This document shows, in pieces, positions 33,086 through 45,000 of a DNA stretch of 64,000 bases. Each line of letters begins with the position of its first letter. Within the stretch, counting starts at the first letter, position 1. Source of the stretch: Callipepla californica brunnescens (taxonomy: Eukaryota; Chordata; Aves; Galliformes; Odontophoridae); assembly GCA_023055505.1 (NCBI GenBank), contig JALIRH010000043.1, forward strand, positions 3,985,896-4,049,895, written 5' to 3'. The notes beneath the pieces are model-generated. The model saw only the letters and a program-made list of their open reading frames with translations. It made no database searches and was not told the origin of the DNA. The translations under genes were made by a program, and so were the position numbers.

Positions 33086-36000
33086 CTGCGGAGAGAGGAA
33101 AAGGGTCCTGTACCAAGCCAAGAAGAGAGTAGGTCAGCCCAGCCCCCAGCTTTTAAAGATTGTGCTGTCTAAGATGCAGAGCATCTTTTGTTCTGTTGCC
33201 CACCTGTCCTGGTGCCCAGAGGGCTTCTCAGCATAGAATTCATGTGCACAGAGATTGAGACTTTGAGGCATTTCCAGATATGCATCAGAGTTGTGAAATG
33301 GACTTTGTGGTACCCTCATGGTGACATGTTTGTATATTGTGTGTGTATCCTGTCACCCTGTGTCAGCCTGTTGTGGGTTGGTGAGACACGCAGAGCATGG
33401 TGTGTGTGGGACGGACTGGGATGGGGTGATGGGAGGAGGAGATGGTGGGATGGACAGCCGAGCTGGGGGGCAGGGCACGGCCCTACTGAAGGACGTGGCA
33501 GGGGGACTTGGCATGAGTTTGCTCCATCCCACAGCACCACTTGCTGCTCTCACACTCACTGAGCAACTGTCGACGGTACCCTGCGGGAAACCAGCACACA
33601 CCATCCTGCTGCTGATCTGGACAGGATAGAACTTTTTGCAGTCCTGGTCCCCAATCACATTCACTGCTGCTTTCTGCAGATGCTTTGTCATGAGACCTGA
33701 GGAGACGAGCATTGCTGTTAGCTTGGCGCAGAGCACACGAGAAGTACAAGCACGTGTAGGAGCGAGGTCTCTGCAGCTTTACTCGTGTGCCAGAGGAAGA
33801 GACCTGCACCTGGTTCCTCCCCAGCAGAGCAAGCACAGAAAGGTCTCTTTGGTCTATTATTTGTCAGGCTGACTAGATAGAAATGGGATCGGAGCAGTCC
33901 TTGTACTGCAGGAGCATGGCTGGAGCAGCTGGAGAGATGGGGAGTTAGGAAGGTGTAACCAGACGGATGGGTACAGCCTGCAGGGACTGGAGAGGTATCC
34001 CCTACAAAGTATGGGTTATGTGGAATATCTGGGGCAGGGGGATGGGAAGTGTAGCTGCTTGGGCCTGCAGGGTGGGTGGCACTTAATGTGGCCATAGTGG
34101 GTGTGAGGGAGCCCTTCCAGCCAGTACCTCCTTCCTTGGTGGAGCCCCAGCCTGTGATGAAGCACCTGGCTCCTTCCTGGAAGACGTGTGAGTTGTCTGG
34201 GAGACATATGGGTTTGATGGTGCCGCTGAACTTGATGGGTGTGTTCAGCTCCAGCAGTGCCACGTCGTAGTCCAGGCTGTAGACGTTGTAAAAAGGATGC
34301 TTGTAGATTCGGAATATTTTCTCCATTTTGCCATCGTTGCCATTCAGGAAGGGTGTTCCTAGAAAGGCCACCCACATTTTGGGGTCACTGTAACTGCAGA
34401 AAGACAGCAGAGCTGGCTGTTAGGAGCATGGCTAGCAAGGGTGAGATGCACCACAGCCACATGCTGAGGCCGCAGCCTGTCTCCCTCACACTGCAGTGCA
34501 CTCAGGCTTTGCTCCACTCATTCTTCGTTCTTAGCCATAGGAACACACATCTAACAAACTGTGTGTGCTTCCAGTGAGGCACAGTGCCCCAACCACGATG
34601 CTGGACTGCAAGGAAGGGGAAGGACAGGTGGGAAGGAGGCCGAGGGCCACCTCAGACTTACATATCAAAGCAGTGAGCTGCAGACAGCAGCCACCTGTCG
34701 GCAATGAGGACGGCCCCACACTTGTGCTCCTTCTGCCGAAGCCAGAGACTGACTTGCCAGGGCCATTCTCCTCGAGCTGCAGAGCTCCCACCCACAATCT
34801 TGCTGGAGGCCAGAGCAGTGGTTAAGCCGCAGTCTGGGACAGAAAAAGAGGCAGTATGGTTTTAAATAACATTAAGCATAAGGGATATTCCTTCCCCATG
34901 TCTGGGAACTCATTATCACATATGGGGATGTGCAACCCGAGCTGTCACACAGCAAGGGATGTGCAGCCCAAGTAACAGTGCTCAGATGGAGAGCACTTCA
35001 GGGCTGTGCTGCTGTGCCAGCCCGTAGTGGCAGGCTGTGCAGGAGGCTGCAGAGCAGTGCTTACCACAGTTGCTCTCATCAAAGCCATTGCTGCAGTCAA
35101 CAATTCCGTCACATTCGGGATTTTCCTTTCCAATACAGATGCTGCTGGAGCACCTGAAGGTGAGGCTGGTACAAGGCACCACTGGAAGACAACAACCCAA
35201 CTCAGAGCCCTCTGTGCCAGGGGTGGAGGTCTCAATGGATTTGCCATTGTTGGACTTTTACCTGGGGCTTGGGTGGGCTTGACAAGCTCAGTGGTTTTCA
35301 GAGCTGTGGAGGTTTCTTCCACTGCGGTGGAAGTCTTCATGCTCAGGGTGGTTCCATTGATGGGACTTGTAGCTGTTGTACTGGGATGGAGGGTGAGAAT
35401 GTCTGCAGTAGAAGTTCTGGTGGTGGCTGAACTGGAAGGAGCTCCTGTACTGGGACTGGAGTACTGGGAGATGGTATCCAGGATCCAGTCATTGAGTTTG
35501 GTAATTCTGGAGTACACGCCGGGTTTCTTAGCCTGGGCACATCCAATCCCCCAGCTCACGATGCCAGCCAGATAAAACACGCCCGGGGTGACCTCGCAGG
35601 CCAAGGGCCCACCTGAATCTCCCTGGAGAAGAAGCAAGGCCATAGCTGCTCAGCCCATGTCCCCAGCGCAGATGTGCTCAGAACTGCTCCTCAGCCACGC
35701 TGGGAGGCATTAGCTAACCTCCAGTTCTTCCAGCTCTGAGGGGCTCTGCTCCCATGCACTATGTGCAAGACATGACTGCCCAGAGGCAGAAACTGGTGTT
35801 GATGGCTCAAGCTGGCTGCACAGCTGTGCAGTGGCATTTGTTGGGAATGCTAACACCTGGTAGCACCTTTCTGCAAGTGGAGGGAGGTCACCAACAACCA
35901 CCACTTGTTTTGCTGCCACAGGTAACCTGCTTCAGCCAGAGCTGCAGGCAGCCCACATGGGACAGCATGATGGAAGTGTTTTAAGTCATGCTTAATTTGA

Positions 36001-39000
36001 TGGACCTTCATTTGATTTTTTTTAAGTTGCAGGAGAGTAGGCTGTGCTTTTGAGCTAAGGTACACGTGGGAAGCTTGGTCAATATTTCCCATTGCCTCGC
36101 TGAGGCTGTTGAGTTAGCACATCTTTCTGGAGCAATGTGCAGAGGAGTGGAGAAACCCCAGGCTCTTACCTGGCATGAGTCTATCTTCCCCTCCAGGAAG
36201 CCAGCACAGATCATCCGCTCAGTGAGGGAGAAGTTGTAGAGGAAGTTGCAGGTCTTCTGGTCTATGATGCCCACAGAGGCTTTCTGCAGGCTCTCAGACA
36301 TGGTGACTGTGTGAAGACCATGGGATTAGTCAGTGCAGCAGAGGGAAGCAAGAGCTCTGGCTGCTCCAGCACACACATCACAAAAACAAGCTCCAATCCC
36401 AGACAGGAGCTGCATCCTGTATGAACTACCCTCCTATTGGATGCCCTTGAAGCTCCTGGATCACCTCAGGGTGCAGTTTTGTGCCTGGATACAGGCCACT
36501 GGGCACAGGCATCCATGTTCTGTTGTCTTGGCAGTTGGTGGGCTCCTTGCTGCCAACTGGTAGAGACACAGAGACCTTCTCTGGTGGCACACAGCCCCCC
36601 AGGCCTTCCCCCTGAATTGGGATCCTCGCTCTTTCTCAGTACTTGGAGCATAATTTTGACTGAGCCTCATCAACGAGGCCAACAGTGAGCTTAGTGCATG
36701 AAGTGCTGCCAAGGCAGTGCCCCACTCTTGCTTAATATGGGAGAAACATTGAGGGGAGCCAGATGGGTTCTCCTGGTTCCTGCCAAGCTGCTATCTCCCT
36801 TGCCTTGTTTTCTGGTGGCTCCCAAATAACTGCAGTTTGAGGTGTGCTCTGTTTCTTGCTTACTCATGTTTGTGTTAGGTCCTGACCTACCCTGTATACA
36901 CGTAGGGTCACAGTCACGCAGGCTTTGCTGCTGAATCTGTCACTGTTCCAGAGCAAATCAGCTAATAACACAGCACTGCTTACCATTCCCTTCTTGGAGG
37001 TTTCCCCACCCCGAAATTATGCACTTCTTGCCAACAGGAAACTTCTGCACAGCGAGTGGGAGGCAGATGGGCTGGATGTATTTGTTGAAGACGAGGGGTT
37101 TTGCCAGCTCAAGTACAGCTACATCAAAGTCCAGAAGGATTGGGTTGAAGAGAGGATGCACGATCACTCGTGTTACATTGACTTTCACTGTGCTCCCGTC
37201 TGTTCCATTTAGTGATGTCGTTCCCATGTAGGCTTCAATCTCTTCTGGGTTTGTCCTGTAAATACACAGTCCTGAATACACATGCTTGCACATGTACACC
37301 TATCCTGAATTCTGAGCTGGCAGGCTGTTTAAATTGCAGGCAGCATTGAAGGAGTAGTGTTTGAAGCCTTACTTTACCAAAGCAAAGCCCAGCACATGTA
37401 GGATGTATGCTGAAGAGCAGGAAATTGAGTGGTAATCCTCTCCTCACCCCCCAGAATGTGTGACTTGAGGAGAACAACAGCATACAAATGGTGTTTATAC
37501 TCAGACTCTCGGGATGGATGGCTTCTATTAGAATTTTTCCAGTTTTCTCATTTTTTAACCACAAGTGAACTTCAGAAATGCATCACTTCATACAGTGATC
37601 CACTGTTTAATGATGAAGAGCTGCTGCTTTTTGCTTGTTTTTCACGATTTAATGTGGTATCTTACAAAGCCAATAAGAAGACATTCCCTGACTGCTGCCA
37701 CAGCTGTACAGACCCTAAGTCATGCTTCCTTCCCCAGTTGCCTGCGTTCTGGCCTATTTTGTCAGGCTCGGTTTGGGTACTGCTCTGCTTCCAAAGCACT
37801 GTGTTATGCTTTTTACAAGGTGTAACCTAAGTGCTGCGTGCGACGTGAGAAGTGGTTTGCTGCAGATGGACAGAGCTGTGCATTTGCTCCATGCCCACCT
37901 TCACACTTGCTTGCTTGGGGTTTCACTTTCTGTTTTATTGCCCATCTGTTTAACACGAGGTCCTGCTGGAACTCCCAGCTGATCCCCCACTTTCTTTGCT
38001 TTCAGGATTTTTGTGGTCGGCAAACACTGTGCTCTTGCTACTCCTGCCCTGTGCTGGGTCATCTATGGATGCATGTAACTGGGCCAGTGGAGGTGTGAAC
38101 TGCTCACCTCCGCTCTAAGAACTGACCATAGAATCTCAGCAACACCAAGGTTGGAAAAGACCTCCAAGATCATCCAGTCCACCAATACTGCCCAATGAAC
38201 TGTCCCCTTTAGTACAGCATCTGAATGCTTCTTGAACACCTGCCAGGATGGTGAACCCCCAGTCCCCTTCTCTGGGCAGTGCATTCCAGCACCTGACCAC
38301 TCTCACTGTGTGTTTAATTCCTATGTTAAAGTCAATTTTTCCTATCTGTACCTGCACCAGCAGGCACGGACTCACTCGTTGAAGCAGTGTGCAGCTGACA
38401 GCAGCCAGCGGTCTCCAATGATCGTGGCCCCACAGAAATGCATCGAGTCTTCCTGCAGGCTGACTTGCCAGGGGATCTCCCCTCTGGAAGCATCGGTTCC
38501 TCCCACGATCTTGTTGGGTTTAGAGAGGCCAGGTCGTCCTCCGCACTCTGGATGAAAGCCAAAACATGACCTGTGAGTGCTCCCAGAAGCAGAGAAGTGA
38601 GCAGAGGCTTTGACTCTCTCTGAGCCGGAGGTCTGAGCTGGGACAGGTCAGGGCTGAAGTGGGGAGAGCTGCCCATGCCTGCTGACCATGGGGGCTCTGT
38701 CAGTGCCTATGCACAGTGGTACATGGGCTTTCACCACATACACAGCTTATTCTTTGCAAGTTCTCAAGCCCGTGCCTTTCTCAAAGGCAATGTGACCAGC
38801 AGCTCTGTGCCTGCTATTCCAGATAGGAGTTTAATCCTAAATTTGTAAATATGGCTTACATCTGTTTCTCCCTGCAGAACTTCTTGGAGCTGCCAAGTCA
38901 TGCTTCCTTCCCAAAGGGAACCTAACTGAGAAGATGCATGGATGCTGCCAGGTTGCAGCTATTGATTTTGAACTTCTGGGAAATGCATTGGTGTCAAAGA

Positions 39001-42000
39001 GAAGCGAATGAAGGAGTTATGCAGTGTCAGACAATGCTGAAGCCTGGTGCAGAGCACACAGCTGTCAGTTTGGTTGCACAGGTAAAGCAGCCCCTGAGAC
39101 TCAGCTGTGCAGGCACTGAGTGCCATGCAGTGCTTGTGTGGGTCAACTACTGATGGGAATTTCAGCTCAGTGGAAGATCAGACCTTGCACTCAGACATGT
39201 GCCAGCCACTCCTCCTTGTGAGGTTGTACCCACCCTGTGGGTATCCATACCTTGTGGTCTGGGTGCAGTTGCTGGTTTGCTGGCAGCCAGGGATGATGAA
39301 GAGGTGGGGAATGCTGTGCTGGTGGTGGTGTTGAGCTCTTCAGCAGTGACCACATTACTGTTGGTACTGGAGTGTATTAGTGGGACAGTGCGTGCTATGG
39401 AGGTGGGAAAGGGAGAGATAGCATCCAAGATCCAGTCTCTCAGTTTGGTAACACGTGTGTAAACCCCCGGCCGCCTGGCTTCAGCACATCCAATTCCCCA
39501 GCTCACAATTCCTGCCAGGAAAAACTTTCCAGATGGTTCTTCGCAAACCAGCGGCCCACCAGAGTCACCCTGCAAGAGAAGCCCAGGTGGTGAACGCTTC
39601 CCGGTTCCCTCAGCATGACTCCAAGTCTGCATAGCCCCCGTCACCTCTTGCATCAGCCTAGCAATGGGTGAAGCACTCCCACACTGCCCCTAATGTGCTC
39701 TGCTGTTAAGCTGTAGCCTTATGCCCTTGGCATACCAGAAGAGCACGAGGACATCCTCATTAAGATCTAAGGCTGCTGGTTCAGTGAGTTGTTAAACTGC
39801 TGCTTGTAAAGGCTAAGCCCAACCACCCCTGGAGAGCCAGATGGTGGGTGGACACTGCATGATACACAAACCAGGGTGGCCATGCTAATCTTTGCGTGGT
39901 TGTTTTTTAACTTGGTCCTATGGTGACTACAAGTCAGCAAGCAGAGGAAGGCAGTTAACAGCCAAAGGGTCCCCTTGGACAGCAGTGCCCTGCTCTGAGC
40001 ACTACAGAACATATCTCTATTTTTCTCTTTTGCAGCCCCTGACCCATGGCTGGATCCTAGGCACGGCCTCAGACCTTGGTGGGGGCTGCAAGCATGGTGT
40101 CAAATTCTGCTCCTGGAAGTGCTGCCTGGTTCATACCAGCAAGGAAAAGCCTCGTGCAGGGGGGTGTGCCACCTTCCCGGGGCAACGCTTACCTGGCAGG
40201 AGTCAATTTTCCCCTCCAGGTATCCAGCACACAGCATCCTGTCTGTGAGGGCATGGCTGTAGAGGCTGGAGCACAGTGCCTGGTCCAGTAGCTTTACCGT
40301 TGCCTTCTGCAGGAACTCGGGTTTCACCACTAAATGGGAAAGATGCAACCATGAGCTCCCTGCAGGGAGCCTGGCGTGGGCCCCTGTGTGATGGCCCACC
40401 CCATCTGCATGCCCTTCCCTGGTGCCTCCCTCACCGCCTGCCACGCTTTGCTTACAGAAATCCTCCTTGAGGTAGCCCCAGCCGGAGATCAGGCACTTCT
40501 TGTTGGTGGGGAAGTGATGCCCGGCGTGTGGCAGGCACACGGGCTGGATGTACTTAGTGAAGGTCACAGGTCTCTTCAGCTCCAGCACGGCCACATCGTA
40601 GTCGGCCGTGTCGGTGTTGTAGGAGGGGTGTGGGATGATCCGGGCGATGCCCATTTTCACTGCACTGCTGTCTGCACCGCTGATGGAGGTGGTCCCCGCG
40701 TAAGCTGCCCACATGGCCGGATCCTGAAACCTGGAGGAGTGACAGGTGGGACTGTGCAGCCCTGCAGCATCGCCCCGCACTCAGGCAGTGCCATCTCCCG
40801 CACGCCCTGCTGTCTGCCGTGGGACATGAGCTGCCTGCGTTGTGATGCTCGACGAAGCAGCATTGTGCAGTGTGGGCCTGGGCCAGAAGATGTAACAGCG
40901 TTTGGATATGGGGCAAGCTAGCACAGCTAGGACTTACTCAGTAAAGCAGTGAGCAGCAGACACCAGCCACTTCTCCGTGAGGATTGCAGCACCGCAGAAG
41001 TGCTCGTTGTTCTCTCGCAGGCTGACTTGCCAGGGGAATTCCCCTCTGGATGCCTCTGTGCCTCCAACTATCCTGCTGGCAGTCTGCATGGCAGGGCGGC
41101 TCCCACAGTCTGAAAGAGACGAGAGCATCAGGATTGTGCCAGCTGTGCCCTGGCAAAGCACTCCCTGGGGCAGGTGGGAAAACCAGCAGGCTCCCTGCAT
41201 GTATTCATGACACAAAACATTTCTAGGGATGTCACAAGAGATCACATTTTAGCCTGCAGACCTGGAAAAGGGCACTGCAAAGCACTGACCAAGCACAAGG
41301 TCCTCTCTAAAGTTCCTACAAGCAAGAAAAATCCAGACAGAAATAACTGCTAGTTTCACAAGCTCAGCCACTACTGCTGGTTCATACCAGCAAGGAAAAG
41401 CTTCCAGCAGTCCACAGTTATGCAGAGATGACTGCCTAGCACACTGTAGACCAGGAAGGTGTGGGCTGGTTGCTGGACCTGCAACATCTATAGGTCATCC
41501 TGGGGGTGCACAGGGGATTGATAGCATTGCAGGGGGAATGGGAGTGTTGCCAACCCACATGGGAAAGGCTCTCTGTCTCCAGCAGTGGCTGTGGGAGATG
41601 GCTGCAGAATGCCTGGCTCTGCCTTTGTGCTCCCTCTTCCTTTGTCCTTTCAGGCAAGGAAGTGTGTGACTTCACCAGACGTCAGGTGTGCTCCTGAAGG
41701 CCCTAAGACAGCTCAGCTCCACGTGTGTGGAGATGGGGCTGGGTATGCCTGTCACGGTTTTATGATTTTTGTTATTGGTATTCCACATTGCAACATCATG
41801 TGAAGCACTGGGAGTCAGAGTTAATGCTCCAAGTCTGTGGACTGCTGAATTTTTGGATACCTGGCTCTCAAAAGAGAAGAACTCCATACCCCAGAGGACT
41901 TTGTGTTCCCATTTTCCACCCGCAGAGAAAGATCAAACTGCATGCAAGTCCTGAGACTGCCTCTTTTTGCTGCTCATCTCAGCAGTGGAGGTTCCCTAGC

Positions 42001-45000
42001 TGTCTCACCTTCAGTTTTAGCATATGCCCTTCGGTTTTAGACACTCTCTCATTTTATTCGATTTATTAGTTTCAATTACAATTATATTGTTCTATCCTGT
42101 ATTATTTTGCATTCTGACATCTTATTTAGTATTTTCCTCCTCAGATCGTTACTGCTGTTTTGTTTTTACCCATCTCCCTTCCTACCCTCTCTCCCTTTTC
42201 CCCCTTCCCCTTTCCTGGGGCATGGGTTCGTGGCTCCCCCACCCCATTAGTCACGGAACATACCAGCCCATTACCTGTCAGCAATGCCCTTAGGCTCCCT
42301 GGCGTGCTGCCACTGAATGGCTGCAGCTTGGACCCATTGGATTCACTGGGAATATGACATTCTGCCCCAGCGTTGTCATGTCCCTTCGCTGTTGGTAACA
42401 AAAGCAGCCCATCCCCATCCCCAGCAGTGCTGCTGCAGGAGACTCACCGCAGCCCTTTTCATCGGAGGCATCGGTGCAGTCCTTCTGGCCATCGCATTCA
42501 GGGTTTTCTTTCCACACACACTGCGTGTTGTGGCACATGAACATGTCACCAGGGCAGCTCCCTGGGGACAGCAAGGCTCCGGTCACTTGTGCCTTCTGCA
42601 GACCACCCAGCAGGTGCCCCCCACCCCCAGGGGCGACCACCACACTCAGCCGTGGGGATGGAGCTGATCTGCAGCTCTTGTTGAACTGTGGGGAGCAGGG
42701 GAGCCCGGCCCCAAATCACCAGGTGGTGAACAAAATGGCACGCAAACACATTTTGTATCTGCAGGCAAAACACCAGAGAGGAGGAGGCTGGAGGGAGCTG
42801 GGGCACACTGCAGTGCTGTGAGCACTTAGAAAGGAACTGCTGCCCGGCTCTTACCTGACTTCAGTCCTGGTCTGTATAGAGGAACATCGCTGGGACCTGT
42901 AACAACAGAATGGAAGTGGGGCTCAGTGAGGACGTCCCAGGTGGGAGGCACAGGAGCTGTGTGCTCTCGTGACTGCTGCTCCCAGGCAGCACTGGCAGAA
43001 GCTCTGCTTCACCTCCAGCCTTCCTGGCCATCACTTTCCCTGTCCCATGGTCCACAGGAGCCCTGCAGCACACTCCCAGTCCCCTTCACCTCCTGCAGCC
43101 CTTCTCCACTTTGCTCCACCACGGGCACAGAGCATGGGGAGGAAGCAGCTCTCTATGGCCCTGCAGGTGATCACACACGACTCTCCAGTTAGCAAAGGAG
43201 AAGAGAATTTCTAGTCAGGTGGTTTCAGGGAATAATTTACGCTGCTGCTGGGCACAAAAACCTCAGCTGGGTGTCCAGCCCTGAGCCAGTACGGCTTTGA
43301 GACCCCACCTGGTGGTCTTGCTGGTGCGAGCTGTGCTGCCAGCAGCCCAGGCCACCTTGCTCTGACTGCACAGTGGTTACAGGAGGAGCACACCTGTAAG
43401 AGAAGCTGAGGATATCGTCCCGAAGGCAGCCAGGGAGAGGCCCTGCTGCTGCAGCGCGGCCGCCAGCCCATGCCGGAGTGCTTCCTCCTCCGTGGCAGAG
43501 CTCAGGGGCTGCGAATCCTGCGGAGCGAAGCGGAGGCGGAAACGGACAATCACACTCGAGTTCCCACTCCTGCTGGAAGACAGAGAATTACGGAGCACAT
43601 TGGCTCCATCAGCGGTGGAAGGGACAGCTTCTTAGGCTACATGCCTACGGGGAGCTTGAGGGAAAAAAAACAATCCTCAATTTCAGGCTCAGGTGCCCCT
43701 GAAGGCTTGCTCTGGATCGTAACAGTCATTTGCATTTTCTTCTTTGCCCCAGAGTTCTTTTTTGGTTGAACAAACCATTTCCCTCTGCTTTTCTGACAAC
43801 ATCTCCAAATTAAAAAGCCAAAATATTGGTGAAATCCTTCCCCCTCCTCCAAACAATTCCAGCCTTGACTTAAAAGCTGTTTCTCTTGTTGCAAGTTCTG
43901 AATAAAAGCACAGGTGTGTGCTCACCTTTGCAGCAGAGCTCACCAGAACACCCTGAGAATGCTCACCTGTAGCCCAGGATGGTGCAACCGGTGCAGCTCC
44001 AGTCCAGCTGGGAGTCCTGGAAACTGGACAGAAACTGCAAAGCAAAGAAGGATGGTCAGTGGGCAGCACCCAGGAAGATGGGGCTGGTTGGTGCCCAGGA
44101 TTTTCAGGGAGCTGGAGCTAAGTGGAGCATCTTCTCGACTCCGCAGGCAGCAGGAGCAGCTGAGTCCAGCTCATCTTAACATGTTTCCCTGCTCCCACCC
44201 AGAAGATTAAGAAATGCTCATTTTCCTCCTGCTCTCAGTGTCTTCTTCACATACTGCTAAGTGAGGCCAGCTGAGCTGGGCCTTGGGGAACCACTGAAGA
44301 CTTTTCTCAGCAGGGACAGGACCCAGGACACCCAGCAGCCCCTGCCCTGAGCGTGGGGTGCAGAGCTGCAGCCAGCACAGCGAGCCCAGCCCAACTCACC
44401 AGCCTCTCGAGGGCGGGTGTCAGCACCCGGTAATAGTCCGAGTTCTCTGCCTGCAAGCTGCTGTTGAATGTGATCCCTCGCAGCTCCACTGTGTGCTCAA
44501 AGCTGGTCTCTGCTGAAGGATGACAAGCTGCCAGAGAGGGAAGATGTCTGTCAGAGGCACAAAGGGTGCACGGAGGTCTGGGCTGCAGCTGGGTTCAGTT
44601 TTCCTCCGCTTTGGAAAATGGGTTTGTTCGTGTCCTTAAAACCTCCCTGCTTTCAGTAGCTTGTCTGTCCCTGCAGTGCCCTGGAGGTGCCACGTGGCTG
44701 TGCAGGGCAACCCAGCACATGCACAAGAAGAGAAATCTGAATTTACAGCTAAGCTGAACATTAAAACTGTAGGCAACAGTTCCCAAACAGAAGGTTTCAG
44801 CCCAGCAGGGCAATCCCATCCTTGCAGAAACAGATGGGGAAAGGTGTGCTCGTTACAAAAACCAGCTCAGAAAGTGGCACCATGCAGCAGAGATGTACTG
44901 GTAGGATCTACCAGGCAGGTGATGCTGGCCTGATGTGACATCTGGCCATGGTGCACCAGAGGTGGCTGGAGTGATGGGTGAGACAAGGGAGATGGTCCCA

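Noticed and set aside
35006..35575. 189-residue plus-strand frame
   Set aside because: It is antisense to TMPRSS9 exons 14 and 15; the Ser/Thr-rich linker gives few stops in reverse.
40376..40921. 181-residue plus-strand frame
   Set aside because: Antisense shadow of TMPRSS9 exon 8, whose sense translation is a clear protease.
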